Assembly (NCBI GenBank): GCA_964603635.1
Contig: CAZRVH010000003.1
Coordinates: forward strand, 1-64,000
Reading direction: 5' to 3'
Source of the DNA: CAZRVH01 sp964603635
GTDB lineage: Bacteria > Patescibacteriota > Gracilibacteria > Peribacterales > Peribacteraceae
DNA: 64,000 bases
Below, in pieces: positions 7,478 through 16,504 of the stretch; the stretch's first letter is position 1; the number at the start of each line of letters is the position of its first letter. Position numbers and translations under genes: made by a program. Under the pieces are notes generated by a model that saw only the letters and a list, made by a program, of their open reading frames with translations, was not told the origin of the DNA and did no database searches.

Positions 7478-7501
7478 GGGCAGCAGGATGCTGCCCTTTT
7501 T
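7478..7501 (+). terminator. Intrinsic terminator
   Basis: GGGCAGCA, loop GGA, TGCTGCCC and TTTTT. It abuts the stop of the convergent gene ending at 7503. Confidence 0.88.
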
Positions 7502-7502
7502 C

Positions 7503-9182
7503 TCATGCAGCCTTTTCTTCTTTCGAGTGACCTTCGTGGTACACCATCTCCACGTTCACGTCCCAGATGTTCGATGAGTCCTCCTTCCCTTCGACGATAT
7601 TGTCGACGGTCATCATGGCGGTGAGCATGCTGTGGTCCTGGTTGTTATAGCGGTGCATGCCGTTGCGCCCGATGAGGTGCAGATTAGGGATCTTCACGAC
7701 AAAATCTCGCACGGTATCCAGCTGGTCGTAGCTTCCGATATAGGCCGGATAGGCCTTGGGCATGCGCAGGATGCAGGCATCGACCACGTCTTCCTTTTTG
7801 ATGAAGTCGATTTTCTCCAATTCGGCGATGCCGAACTCGATGAGCTTCTGGTCATCCATCACCCACAGGTCACCGCCCTCGTTCACGAAATACTCCATGC
7901 CGATCCACACGTGGTCTTTGTAATTGTCGACCATGTACGGGCTCCAGTTATTGAAGATCTGCACGCGTCCGACGCGCACGTCGCCCTCCTGGATGTAGAT
8001 CCAGTTATCGGGCACGTCCTTGGCAGGATGCTTTCCCCTCTCTTTCACGTGAAGCTTGTTCAGGAGAATGCCGACCGTCAGGAAGTCGCGGTATGCCAGT
8101 CCGTCCGCCACTTCGCGCACCTGCGTGGGAACCTCCGGCGAAATCATGCCCATGAGATGCTTCACCGGCATGGTGGAGAAGAAATGGTCGCACGCGATGT
8201 CCTCCCGCTTCCCGGAAACGGTGTCCTCGACCGTCACCGACGTCACCTTGCCATCCGTCATGTGCACGCCGGAAACCTTGTGTTTCATGCGCACCTCGCC
8301 GCCGCACTGTTTCACCTCGTCCGCAACGGTCTCCCACATCTGGCCGGGGCCGTACTTGGGATAATAGAAACGAGTGATGAGGCTGGTTTCGCGTTCCTCC
8401 TGGGACTTCTTGAAGTCGCTGGAGAGGAGATCCTTGATGGCGTGCGCCACGGCCCTGCGCAGTGACAACCCCTTCACGCGCTGGGCGCCCCAATCGCTGC
8501 GGATCTCGCCGCATTTCACTCCCCACACTTTCTCCGTGTAGTCGCGAAAGAACGTCTCGTACAGGCGCCTGCCGAACCGATTGATGTAGAAGGCATCCAA
8601 ATGGCTTTCGTCCTTGATAGGGAACGCCTGCGCCTTGATGTAGCTCATGCCGATCATGAACGTGTTCCAGAGGCCCAATCTCCGCGCGACAAGCAGCGTG
8701 ATGGAGATGGGATACGGAAAGAACGCGCGCTTGTAGTAAATGCGCGACAAGCGCGGGCGCTGGAGCATCACGCGGTCTTCTTTTTCGGGATCCGGCGCGG
8801 GCCTGGTAATAGTGAGAGGATGCGTCCCCCCTCCCCCCAGGGGGGAGGGGCCGGGGGTGGGCGTACATTCCGGACACAAATATTCCATGATCGCCTCCGT
8901 CGCATAGTCGATCTCATGGCCTTTCTCCGCGGTGTCGGCCGCCGGGGCACCCTGCAGCGGAAGGATATTGAACCACCAGCGCATCACGCGATCGCTCTTG
9001 CTGAAGAAACGATGGCCGCCGATGTCGATGCGGTTGCCCTTGTAGTTAAACGTCTGCGCGATGCCCCCGATGGCATCGGTCGCCTCGAACACGATCGGTT
9101 TGATATCCGTCCTCTTGAGAAGTTCGTACGCGGCCGTAAGACCCGCGGGACCGGCGCCGGCGATGACTGCGATTTTCTGCAT
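7503..9182 (-). CDS. FAD-dependent amino-oxidase-like oxidoreductase
   Basis: 559 aa. The FAD dinucleotide motif is GAGPAGLTAAYELLK (9-23), with VFEATDAIGGIAQT and GGHRFFSK typical of the protoporphyrinogen-oxidase/UDP-galactopyranose-mutase-like group often found in glycan loci. The C terminus has the second FAD-binding element (LIGRNGMHRYNNQDHSM). Residues about 103-126 include TPTPGPSPLGGGGTH, encoded by a GC-rich palindromic repeat inserted in frame. TATACT lies 9 bases before the ATG. It sits 45 bases after gtrA and probably shares its unit; a role in remodelling a sugar or polyprenyl intermediate is inferred. Confidence 0.8.
   Translation of the reverse strand: MQKIAVIAGAGPAGLTAAYELLKRTDIKPIVFEATDAIGGIAQTFNYKGNRIDIGGHRFFSKSDRVMRWWFNILPLQGAPAADTAEKGHEIDYATEAIMEYLCPECTPTPGPSPLGGGGTHPLTITRPAPDPEKEDRVMLQRPRLSRIYYKRAFFPYPISITLLVARRLGLWNTFMIGMSYIKAQAFPIKDESHLDAFYINRFGRRLYETFFRDYTEKVWGVKCGEIRSDWGAQRVKGLSLRRAVAHAIKDLLSSDFKKSQEERETSLITRFYYPKYGPGQMWETVADEVKQCGGEVRMKHKVSGVHMTDGKVTSVTVEDTVSGKREDIACDHFFSTMPVKHLMGMISPEVPTQVREVADGLAYRDFLTVGILLNKLHVKERGKHPAKDVPDNWIYIQEGDVRVGRVQIFNNWSPYMVDNYKDHVWIGMEYFVNEGGDLWVMDDQKLIEFGIAELEKIDFIKKEDVVDACILRMPKAYPAYIGSYDQLDTVRDFVVKIPNLHLIGRNGMHRYNNQDHSMLTAMMTVDNIVEGKEDSSNIWDVNVEMVYHEGHSKEEKAA
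8826..8865. repeat. GC-rich palindromic repeat inserted in the FAD gene
   Basis: CCCCTCCCCCC faces GGGGGGAGGGG, followed by CCGGGGGTGGG. On the coding strand it reads TPTPGPSPLGGGG, the typical translation of a dispersed bacterial repeat. The reading frame is preserved. Confidence 0.65.
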
Positions 9183-9227
9183 GGGGACGTGAGTATAGAC
9201 GTTCGCGGGGCAAAACCGAAGCTCCCC

Positions 9228-9662
9228 CTACACGACCGGTACGACGTCCTGCTGCTTGGTGAACACGAAGACGTGCGACAGGATGAAGTTGATCACGGCG
9301 CCGATGCCGATCGCAAAGACTTTCGCGAGCAGGTAGTGGAAGCCGAGCCACAGGAAGAAGTTCGATACGACGCCGTTCAGGACGATGGCAAACCCGTACA
9401 CGAGTGCGAATTTCGTGATCTGCCTGGCATACCCCGTGCTGCCGTCGCGAAACGTGAAGAACTTGTTGAAGATGAAGACGAAGATGACCGAGACGAGCGA
9501 CGACAGGACGACCGCGGCCTCTTCGGGAACGGACAGGGAGCGCACCATGATCTGCAAACCGCCCAAGTCGATAACCGCGGCGATGCCCCCGGTAATTCCA
9601 AACTTCACAATCTTCTTCAGGAGCGGATACTGCCGGAGGAATTTCAGGGTAATGGCGATCAT
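9228..9662 (-). CDS. GtrA family membrane protein
   Basis: 144 aa with four predicted membrane helices: about 18-38 (FGITGGIAAVIDLGGLQIM), 48-66, 84-103 and 109-135. The GITGGIAA start and FNKFFTFRD loop match the GtrA/DPMS family, proteins that help flip or position polyprenyl-phosphate sugars. The start codon overlaps the stop of the upstream epimerase (ATGA). Consistent with the nearby DPM1-like and GT-C enzymes. Confidence 0.88.
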   Translation of the reverse strand: MIAITLKFLRQYPLLKKIVKFGITGGIAAVIDLGGLQIMVRSLSVPEEAAVVLSSLVSVIFVFIFNKFFTFRDGSTGYARQITKFALVYGFAIVLNGVVSNFFLWLGFHYLLAKVFAIGIGAVINFILSHVFVFTKQQDVVPVV

Positions 9663-10576
9663 TTCCAGGAGAGATAGGTGCTCGCAAGCCCTTCATTAAG
9701 AGGCGTCCATTCCATGGTCGTCAGCACCTCGTGCAGCGGCAGCATGGGGATCGTGCGCTGGGCTATGTGACCCGATGAATCCGATTCGATCTTCAGGCCG
9801 GGTTGCACCAGATCGCGGATCTGCTCGGCAAGCTTCTGCACCGTCACCACTTCCCCGGAGGTCACGTACTGCACCCCGCGGGCATCGACGTCGATAAGGC
9901 GGAACAGCGTGTCGACGAGGTCTTCCACGTACAAGAAGGCACGCTCGCGGCTGGCGTCCCCGCGCACCTTGATGGCATCCTTGCCGTCGCGGGCCTGTAC
10001 CATGAGCGCCGGAATGAGGTTGGCATCTTCCTTGAACGTATCGCGCGGACCGTACACGCCCACCGGACGGACGATGAGGAGTGGAAAATCGCGCTGGTGC
10101 GCCGCGACGAACCACAAGGTCTCGCAGATCGTCTTGCCAAGGACGTACCCGTCCACTTTCTCCGCCTGGGCGATGGCGATTGTATCCATGGTGGGCGGCA
10201 CGTTGGCCGAACTGAAAAACGTGACCGGAACGGGGTTCTCCTTCAGGGCTTCGATGAGCGCCAGCGTCATACGGACGTTCTCGTTCATCACATCCGACGA
10301 ACGCTTGATGTGGTACTCGGTATTGCGCCGGCTGGAAGCGAGATGAAACACGTAGTCGACCCCCGCGACGAGACGGGCGCAGTACTCGGGATCACGCAGA
10401 TCCCCTTCGATCCATTCGATCTCCCCCCTCCTGTTCGAAAGCGCGCGGAAATTCTGGGCGCGCAGCGGTACGCGTACCTCCGCCCCTTCGGCAAGCAGGC
10501 GCTCCACGACGAAACTTCCGATGAAGCCCGTGCCGCCGGTGACCAGAACCTTTTTCCCGGACCAGGATTGGATCAT
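9659..10576 (-). CDS. NAD-dependent epimerase/dehydratase
   Basis: 305 aa SDR. NAD motif TGGTGFIGSF follows a short N-terminal MIQSWSGKKVLV. HLASSRRNTEYH and a Tyr-x3-Lys pair (YVLGK) are present, then RPVGVYGPRD. The start at 10576 is favoured over the longer frame because the Rossmann strand begins ten residues in and TACTCT sits 6 bases upstream (leaderless). Overlaps gtrA by four bases. Substrate not identifiable. Confidence 0.82.
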   Translation of the reverse strand: MIQSWSGKKVLVTGGTGFIGSFVVERLLAEGAEVRVPLRAQNFRALSNRRGEIEWIEGDLRDPEYCARLVAGVDYVFHLASSRRNTEYHIKRSSDVMNENVRMTLALIEALKENPVPVTFFSSANVPPTMDTIAIAQAEKVDGYVLGKTICETLWFVAAHQRDFPLLIVRPVGVYGPRDTFKEDANLIPALMVQARDGKDAIKVRGDASRERAFLYVEDLVDTLFRLIDVDARGVQYVTSGEVVTVQKLAEQIRDLVQPGLKIESDSSGHIAQRTIPMLPLHEVLTTMEWTPLNEGLASTYLSWK

Positions 10577-10628
10577 GATGAAAGAGTAGCAGACACCCAA
10601 CGGTAGACGCACGAAAAAAGCGATCGTG

Positions 10629-11687
10629 TCAGACGATTCGCTCACGAGTCCCAAGCGACAATCCGAGTGCGTTGCAATCCGCCTCCATCATCAGGCGGGC
10701 AAGCTCTTCGAGCGTCGTCTTCGCCTCCCATCCCAGCTCCCGCTTCGCCTTGGACGCGTCGCCTTTCAGCAGGTCCACCTCCGCGGGACGGTAGTACGCG
10801 GGATCGATCGCGACGACCGTCTTACCCGTCTTCGCATCGACGTATTTCTCGCCGAGCCCCTCGCCCTCCCTGCGAAAATCGATACCCGCGAGCTGCAGGC
10901 AGATTTCCAGGAACGAACGGACGCTTTCGGTGCGTCCCGTTGCCAAAACGTAATCATCGGGCTTCTCCTGCTGGAGCATGAGCCACATGCCCTCCACGTA
11001 TTCCTTCGCGTATCCCCAATCGCGGCGCGCATCAAGGTTTCCCAGGTACAGCGTTTCGATTTCCCCCGCCAGGATGCGCGCGATGCTAAGCGTGATCTTG
11101 CGCGTGACGAAGTTCTCTCCGCGACGGGGCGATTCGTGGTTGAAGAGGATGCCGTTGACGGCGAACATGTCGTGGCTTTCGCGGTAATTGCGCGTGATAT
11201 GGAACGCGTAGGCCTTGGCGCAGGCATAGGGACTGCGCGGGTAGAACGGGGTCTCTTCCGTCTGGGGAGACTCGATGACTTTGCCGTAGAGTTCGCTGGA
11301 GCTCGCCTGGTAGAAGCGGGAGTGTGCGCCGCTGATGCGAAGCGCCTCGAGCAGGCGCATCGTGCCCATGCCCGTGACATCCCCCGTGTATTCGGGGATC
11401 TCGAAGCTGATGCCCACGTGGCTCTGCGCGGCGAGATTGTAGATCTCGTCGGGCTTCACGGATTCGATCACGTGAAGCAACGAGCTGCTATCGGCCAAGT
11501 CCCCGTAGTGGAGAGTAAGCGGCACCTTCACGGTGTGGGGATCGTTGAAAAGGTGGTCGATGCGGCCGCGGTTGAACGTGGATGCGCGGCGCACGATTCC
11601 GTGCACTTCGTACCCCTTTCCAAGGAGGAACTCCGTGAGGTAGGACCCGTCCTGCCCGGTAATGCCGGTGATCAGCGCCTTCTTCAT
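10629..11687 (-). CDS. gmd: GDP-mannose 4,6-dehydratase
   Basis: 352 aa. The N terminus KKALITGITGQDGSYLTEFL is diagnostic for Gmd, followed by VRRASTFNRGRIDHLF and the catalytic region SSSELYG ... YPRSPYACAKAYA. It converts GDP-mannose to GDP-4-keto-6-deoxymannose. The start at 11687 is supported by family alignment and TATGCT 9 bases upstream. The divergent neighbour encodes the next enzyme, GDP-fucose synthase. A phosphomannomutase or GDP-mannose pyrophosphorylase is not in the window. Confidence 0.96.
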   Translation of the reverse strand: MKKALITGITGQDGSYLTEFLLGKGYEVHGIVRRASTFNRGRIDHLFNDPHTVKVPLTLHYGDLADSSSLLHVIESVKPDEIYNLAAQSHVGISFEIPEYTGDVTGMGTMRLLEALRISGAHSRFYQASSSELYGKVIESPQTEETPFYPRSPYACAKAYAFHITRNYRESHDMFAVNGILFNHESPRRGENFVTRKITLSIARILAGEIETLYLGNLDARRDWGYAKEYVEGMWLMLQQEKPDDYVLATGRTESVRSFLEICLQLAGIDFRREGEGLGEKYVDAKTGKTVVAIDPAYYRPAEVDLLKGDASKAKRELGWEAKTTLEELARLMMEADCNALGLSLGTRERIV

Positions 11688-11766
11688 GACCCGCCCAGCA
11701 TACGGAACGGCCGCCGGGGACGCCATACCTGGCCCGAAGGGGAAGATCATGCGATACTGATGGCCT

Positions 11767-12711
11767 ATGCCGCTTTCCCGCGTTTCCTTGCCGGATGCCT
11801 GCGTCGCAGACCTCCGCGCACGGCGTATCATCCTCACGGGCGGACACGGATTCCTCGGCACCAACCTGCGTGCCATGCTGGACGCATACGGAATCCGGCA
11901 TGTATCGCCGACGCGGGGCGAGATGAATCTGGAAAAGGAAGATGCCGCCGGAATGTGTTTAAAGAAAGAAGACAATGTCATCCACCTCGCGGCTGCCGTG
12001 GGCGGCATCAGGAAAAATACGGACGAGGGCAATGCGCTCTTCACGAAAAACATCCGGATGGGACTGAATCTTTTCAACGCATGCAAGAAGGCGCAGGTGG
12101 AAAAAGTGGTGGTGATCGGCACGGCCTGCGCCTATCCCGATGCGGCGCCCCTTCCCCTGAACGAAGACGATATCTGGAACGGGCTCCCCAACCCCGACAC
12201 CGGTCCGTACGGCATGGCAAAACGGATGCTCCTCTACTACGGCATGATCTCGGATCTTCCCTTCCCGATCATCCACGTCATCCCGACGAATCTCTACGGA
12301 CCCCACGACCACTTCGATCCCGTCCACGGGCACGTCATCCCCGGGATGATCGCGCGCATGCTCGCGGCCAAGCAAAAAGGAGACGCGACGTTCCCGGTGT
12401 GGGGAGACGGTACGCAGACCCGCGAATTCATCCATGTGGAGGACGCGTGCCGCGGCATCCTGCTCGCGCTCTGGAAAGAGAGGGATCCGCATGCGATCAA
12501 CTTGGGGACGGGCACGGAAACGTCCATCGCCGATCTCGCGCGGATGATCAAAAACGCACTTGGTTACGAAGGCGAGATCGTGTTCGATCCTTCTTCGCCG
12601 ACGGGTTCGAAGCGCCGCCTGCTCGATACGCGCAGGGCAAAGGAACGCCTCGGGTTCGAGGCATCGGTCGGACTTGCGGAGGGAATCGCGGAGCTGGTGA
12701 AAAGCCTTTAG
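11767..12711 (+). CDS. fcl: GDP-L-fucose synthase
   Basis: 314 aa. TGGHGFLGTNL near residue 25 binds NADPH, HLAAAVGGIRKN is a Fcl signature, and GTACAYP ... YGMAKRM holds the catalytic Tyr/Lys. NLYGPHDHFDP and WGDGTQTREFIHVED are typical of the epimerase-reductase. It acts on the Gmd product. GATACT lies 8 bases before ATG. Residues 1-20 are a short extension before the Rossmann fold, so a start nearer residue 20 cannot be excluded. Confidence 0.93.
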   Translation: MPLSRVSLPDACVADLRARRIILTGGHGFLGTNLRAMLDAYGIRHVSPTRGEMNLEKEDAAGMCLKKEDNVIHLAAAVGGIRKNTDEGNALFTKNIRMGLNLFNACKKAQVEKVVVIGTACAYPDAAPLPLNEDDIWNGLPNPDTGPYGMAKRMLLYYGMISDLPFPIIHVIPTNLYGPHDHFDPVHGHVIPGMIARMLAAKQKGDATFPVWGDGTQTREFIHVEDACRGILLALWKERDPHAINLGTGTETSIADLARMIKNALGYEGEIVFDPSSPTGSKRRLLDTRRAKERLGFEASVGLAEGIAELVKSL

Positions 12712-12743
12712 CGCATGACTTGGTGAGCTTGTTTTTCTTATGT

Positions 12744-12813
12744 GTCACGGTGAGCTCCGTCGAACCGCGAACCATACACGCGCAGTGTCGCCCTTCGACA
12801 AGCTCAGGGTGAC
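12744..12813. repeat. Inverted GTCACCCTGAGCTTGTCGAA-type repeat
   Basis: Left arm GTCACGGTGAGCTCCGTCGAA (12744-12764, given here in two overlapping parts GTCACGGTGAGCT and CTCCGTCGAA) faces right arm TTCGACAAGCTCAGGGTGAC (12794-12813). Lies between convergent fcl and a GT gene, so it may double as a bidirectional terminator. A single related arm occurs at about 45589-45608. Confidence 0.75.
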
Positions 12814-12818
12814 GCATT

Positions 12819-14024
12819 TTATGTAGCAGTTACCTTCTTAATCGCTTCCTGCGCGATTTTTTTGACGGCCTCCTTGGAGAAGAGCACGTTCACCTTGGCG
12901 AACGCGGCATCGCTGATTTCCTGCCTGCGCGCCACGGAGCGGAGTTGGAGGAGGGCCTGGACATACTCTTCCGGCTTCACCGCCCTCAGGAACTCCTTTC
13001 CCGGTTCGATGGGATATCCCGCCAGGTGGTTCGTCACGAGGGGTAGCCCTCGGCACAGCGGTTCGAAGACTTTCTGCTGCATGCCCGTGCCGGAAATCCA
13101 GGGGCACACGGCGATGTCCATCCGCGCGAGCAACTCGCCGATATCCGGCACGAAGCCCGTCGGCTGGGCGTCGTCTCCCAAATATTTCTCCGACGTCTTC
13201 GGAAATTTCTTCCCCGTGAAATGGAAACGGAATTTCCCCGGCGCCTGCGCGCGGATGAGAGGGATCACTTTTTGCAGGACGAAATCGAGCGCGTCGCGGT
13301 TGTGGCCCATGCTATAACTGGAGCTCAGGAACACGACGTCCAGGACGTCCTTCTCCGCATGCGTTTTGCGGACCATGCATTCCGAAATGCCGCGCAACGG
13401 GAGGGTGCCCGTTCGTTTCGCGCCGCGCCTGCGGTAAATCTGCTCCTCGATGGGCGAAATGGCGAAAAGGAAATCACTCTCGCGTGCGGCAATGCGCTCG
13501 CCGGGGTACTTCGGGATGGATTTGATGATGGAACTCAGGCTCCAGCCGTTCTCGTCGCGGCAGTTCACCGGCTCGTCCAACGACGACTTCATGATCGTGG
13601 GGATGCCGAAAGGCTTGAGGAGGCGCAGCAGCGGCCAGGAGAACGTGTACTCGATCCACGCGACATCCGGCTTGAAAGACCGAACGGCATCCAGCACGGT
13701 CCGCTCATAGAGCGGGTCGGTGTATTCCAGCGCGGAACCGTCGACGAGGGCGGGCGTGCGGAGGATGCGCGGCAAGCGCTTGAACAGAAGCGCGACGAGG
13801 CTGGGGGAATACGGAACGAGCGTGAGGGAAATCCCCTTCTGCGCGAAAAAGGCCTTGATCTCGTCCTGGTTTTGGAACGAATGGACCTTCGCGATGACAT
13901 GGATCTCGTGTCCCAAATCTTTCAACTGCAAAAAACCGTTGAAGCGGTCCTGCTGGCACGCGCCGCTCACCGGGTAGGGCACCCAGGGCGTCAGGACGAG
14001 GATTCTTTTGGGAATGGTCGGCAC
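12819..14024 (-). CDS. GT-B glycosyltransferase (GT4-like)
   Basis: 401 aa from GTG 14024. Start region VPTIPKRILVLTPWVPYP; donor-binding C-terminal domain with VVFLSSSYSMGHNRDAL, TGFVPDIGELLARMDIAVCP and KVFEPLCRGLPLV. The architecture resembles sugar transferases of exopolysaccharide/PEP-CTERM-associated systems. The longer frame to 14096 overlaps the divergent dehydrogenase. The GTG is preferred because TACACT sits 6 bases upstream, as at other leaderless genes. Donor and acceptor unknown. Confidence 0.82.
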   Translation of the reverse strand: MPTIPKRILVLTPWVPYPVSGACQQDRFNGFLQLKDLGHEIHVIAKVHSFQNQDEIKAFFAQKGISLTLVPYSPSLVALLFKRLPRILRTPALVDGSALEYTDPLYERTVLDAVRSFKPDVAWIEYTFSWPLLRLLKPFGIPTIMKSSLDEPVNCRDENGWSLSSIIKSIPKYPGERIAARESDFLFAISPIEEQIYRRRGAKRTGTLPLRGISECMVRKTHAEKDVLDVVFLSSSYSMGHNRDALDFVLQKVIPLIRAQAPGKFRFHFTGKKFPKTSEKYLGDDAQPTGFVPDIGELLARMDIAVCPWISGTGMQQKVFEPLCRGLPLVTNHLAGYPIEPGKEFLRAVKPEEYVQALLQLRSVARRQEISDAAFAKVNVLFSKEAVKKIAQEAIKKVTAT

Positions 14025-14030
14025 GAAGAT

Positions 14031-14063
14031 AGTGTAGCGCACCGCCAGGGCCTGCCCTACACT
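14031..14063. promoter_or_regulatory. Divergent pair of TACACT -10 boxes
   Basis: Minus-strand TACACT (14031-14036) is 6 bases from GTG 14024, and plus-strand TACACT (14058-14063) is 7 bases from ATG 14071. The 46-base divergent interval holds the identical hexamer facing each way, supporting leaderless starts for both genes. Confidence 0.6.
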
Positions 14064-14070
14064 GATTCCG

Positions 14071-15345
14071 ATGGAAAAGAAGCCCGTTTTGTGCATCGTC
14101 GGCCTCGGCTACGTCGGACTCCCCCTTGCGCACGCGTTCGCGACGCACGGATTCGAAACGTACGGATTCGATATCAACGAACGGCGCATCGATGAGCTGC
14201 GAAGCGGATTCGACCGCACGAACGAATTGACCGAAGTGGCGTTGAAAAGCACGTCGATCACGTTCGATACGGATCCGTCGATCATAGGAAAGGCGGATGT
14301 TGTCATCCTTGCCATCCCCACCCCGGTCGACAGCCAAAACAAGCCGGACCTCACGCTGGTGGAGAGCGCGTCGCAGATCGTGGGCGAACAACTGCGCAAA
14401 GGCATGATCGTCGTGTACGAATCGACGGTGTACCCGGGCGTGACGGAAGAGATTTGCGGACCCATCCTGGAAAACGTCTCGGGACTCGTCAGCGGAAAGG
14501 ACTTCACCCTCGGCTACTCTCCGGAACGTATCAACCCGGGAGACAAGGAACATACGGTCGAGACGATCACGAAGATCGTGGCCGGACAGGACGAAAAGAC
14601 CCTCGATACGTTGGCGGACCTGTACGGTTCCATCGTGAAGGCGGGTATCCACAAAGCCCCGTCCATCAAGGTGGCGGAAATGGCCAAGGCGATTGAGAAC
14701 GCGCAGCGCGATTTGAACATCGCCTACATGAACGAAATCGCCATACTCTGCGGAAAAATCGGCATCCCGACGAAGGAAGTGCTGGCCGCCGCCGGAACGA
14801 AATGGAACTTCCTGAAGTTCCAGCCCGGACTCGTGGGAGGACACTGCATCGGGGTGGACCCGTACTACCTGGTGGAAAAGGCGAAGCAATTGGGCATGGA
14901 AACGCATGTGATCAACGCCGGCCGCGCAATCAACGACGGCATGGGGGCGCACGTCGCGGACCAAGTGGTCGGTGCGCTCTCGGTTCCCGCCAAGAAGGCG
15001 CGGATGCTGGTACTGGGACTCACCTTCAAGGAAAACGTCCCGGACACGCGCAACAGCAAGGTGCACGACGTGATTTCCTCGTTGGCATCGAAGGGTATCG
15101 CCGTGGACGTGCACGATCCGTTCTACCCCGCCGAAAGCATCCGCCGCATGAGCCTGTCCCCCGGCGGACTGGACCAGGGCCCGTACGACGCGATCCTCCT
15201 CCTGGTGCCGCACGCGGAGTACCTGGATATTTCCGCCGAAGCATACGCCGACGCGCTTGCCGACACCGGGGTGCTGTACGACCTGAAGGGCGTGCTTCCC
15301 CGCCGGGTATTGGAGCAGCGCGGGAAGGCGTACCGTTCGTTGTAA
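14071..15345 (+). CDS. UDP-HexNAc 6-dehydrogenase (WbpO/TviB-like)
   Basis: 424 aa nucleotide-sugar dehydrogenase. GLGYVGLPLA (11-20) begins the NAD domain, IPTPVD follows, and the catalytic Cys259 is in PGLVGGHCIGVDPYYL, a form typical of UDP-GalNAc or UDP-ManNAc dehydrogenases rather than Ugd. GLTFKENVPDTRNS marks the third domain. It would produce a HexNAc uronic acid donor; the ManNAc precursor could come from the WecB homologue at 33529. Leaderless start inferred from TACACT 7 bases upstream. Confidence 0.9.
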   Translation: MEKKPVLCIVGLGYVGLPLAHAFATHGFETYGFDINERRIDELRSGFDRTNELTEVALKSTSITFDTDPSIIGKADVVILAIPTPVDSQNKPDLTLVESASQIVGEQLRKGMIVVYESTVYPGVTEEICGPILENVSGLVSGKDFTLGYSPERINPGDKEHTVETITKIVAGQDEKTLDTLADLYGSIVKAGIHKAPSIKVAEMAKAIENAQRDLNIAYMNEIAILCGKIGIPTKEVLAAAGTKWNFLKFQPGLVGGHCIGVDPYYLVEKAKQLGMETHVINAGRAINDGMGAHVADQVVGALSVPAKKARMLVLGLTFKENVPDTRNSKVHDVISSLASKGIAVDVHDPFYPAESIRRMSLSPGGLDQGPYDAILLLVPHAEYLDISAEAYADALADTGVLYDLKGVLPRRVLEQRGKAYRSL

Positions 15346-15352
15346 CAGCGCG

Positions 15353-16504
15353 ATGAAGGCACTGATTCGCAATCGGCACGTCGCGATCTTGGTCACGCTA
15401 CTGGCGGCTTTGCTAACGCTGTTGCTGCACCCGTACGGATGGGACCCGAGCGCCGCGTTCCATATGGATACCGTCCTGAGCGAGAAGCACACGATGCCAA
15501 GCGGCTTTATCGTGTTGGATGTCCCGGCATATGACGGCGCGCAGTACTACCTCGTCGCGCGCAACATCCCGGACATGGTTCGCCCATCACGATGGGAACG
15601 TTTGCGCGAAGTCTCCCCGACGTCCTACGGATACCAGCGCTTCCTCCTGCCGCTGACCGCATTCGTTTTGTCACTCGGACAAACGGGATTCCTGCCCTAC
15701 TCATTCCCATTGATTAACCTGGCGGCGCTCATCGGATCCTTCTGGATCGTGCTACGGGCATTCCCAAGCAAGCCGCTGTACGCCTACGCCGTCGCGCTCT
15801 GTCCCGCGGCGATGGTCGGGCTCCACTTCAATATCGCCGAACCTCTCACCATCGTCCTGCTCACGCTGTTCTTAAGCCGCTTCGTGCGATCGGGCAAGCT
15901 CGCGGCACTCGATGTCCTCCTTCTTTCCCTGGCCGTTCTCACGCGCGAGGTGAATATCATGTTCGGGGGCATCTTGGGTTGCTACTTCCTCTGCACGAGG
16001 CAATGGCGCGACGCGGGACTGATGTTCATTCCTCTCGCCGTCTTCCTGCTTCTTCATGGATGGATCTTCGCCATCTTCGGAGAACTGCCGTTTTTCATGA
16101 GCACGGGCAAAAGCACCCTCCCCTTCCAGGCCGTCTACGAACTGCTCACGGGAGGATACGGTTATGATTACAAGACGCTGACATCGATCCCCCTCTTCCT
16201 TCTCTTCGTGTTCCCCGCGCTCGCATGGACGGGGCGGCTCATCGTCACCGGCAAAGACAGGTCCTTCGCCGCTATCGCCTCGTTTCTGTTCCTGCTCCTG
16301 ATGTGCGCGATGCCGGACCACATCGTCGGCTCCATCACGAGCATCGGCCGCGTCATCACGCCCGTCTATCCGCTTGTCCTGCTGCTCGCCGCGAAACATG
16401 ATGCGCGCCCGGCGCGTTTTCTCGCTATCATCGCGTTGTTGATCGGACTCGCCGCGGCCTTCGGCCTCGCGTCGGTCATCCATCCGTTTACCCCCGTCCC
16501 GTGA
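15353..16504 (+). CDS. Polytopic membrane protein, probable GT-C
   Basis: 383 aa with about nine hydrophobic helices, first at 11-26. The large loop after helix 1 contains VPAYDGAQYYLVARN, an acidic aromatic segment resembling the catalytic first loop of GT-C glycosyltransferases and of cell-surface glycopolymer proteins. It starts 7 bases after the dehydrogenase stop and overlaps the following GT2 (GTGA), so it belongs to one operon. Likely uses the lipid-linked sugar made by the GT2. No characterised family is assigned with confidence. Confidence 0.7.
   Translation: MKALIRNRHVAILVTLLAALLTLLLHPYGWDPSAAFHMDTVLSEKHTMPSGFIVLDVPAYDGAQYYLVARNIPDMVRPSRWERLREVSPTSYGYQRFLLPLTAFVLSLGQTGFLPYSFPLINLAALIGSFWIVLRAFPSKPLYAYAVALCPAAMVGLHFNIAEPLTIVLLTLFLSRFVRSGKLAALDVLLLSLAVLTREVNIMFGGILGCYFLCTRQWRDAGLMFIPLAVFLLLHGWIFAIFGELPFFMSTGKSTLPFQAVYELLTGGYGYDYKTLTSIPLFLLFVFPALAWTGRLIVTGKDRSFAAIASFLFLLLMCAMPDHIVGSITSIGRVITPVYPLVLLLAAKHDARPARFLAIIALLIGLAAAFGLASVIHPFTPVP

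Noticed and set aside
10626..12812. A 728-codon plus-strand frame across gmd and fcl
   Set aside because: It has no domain signatures and is antisense to gmd and off-frame to fcl, both of which match their families throughout.
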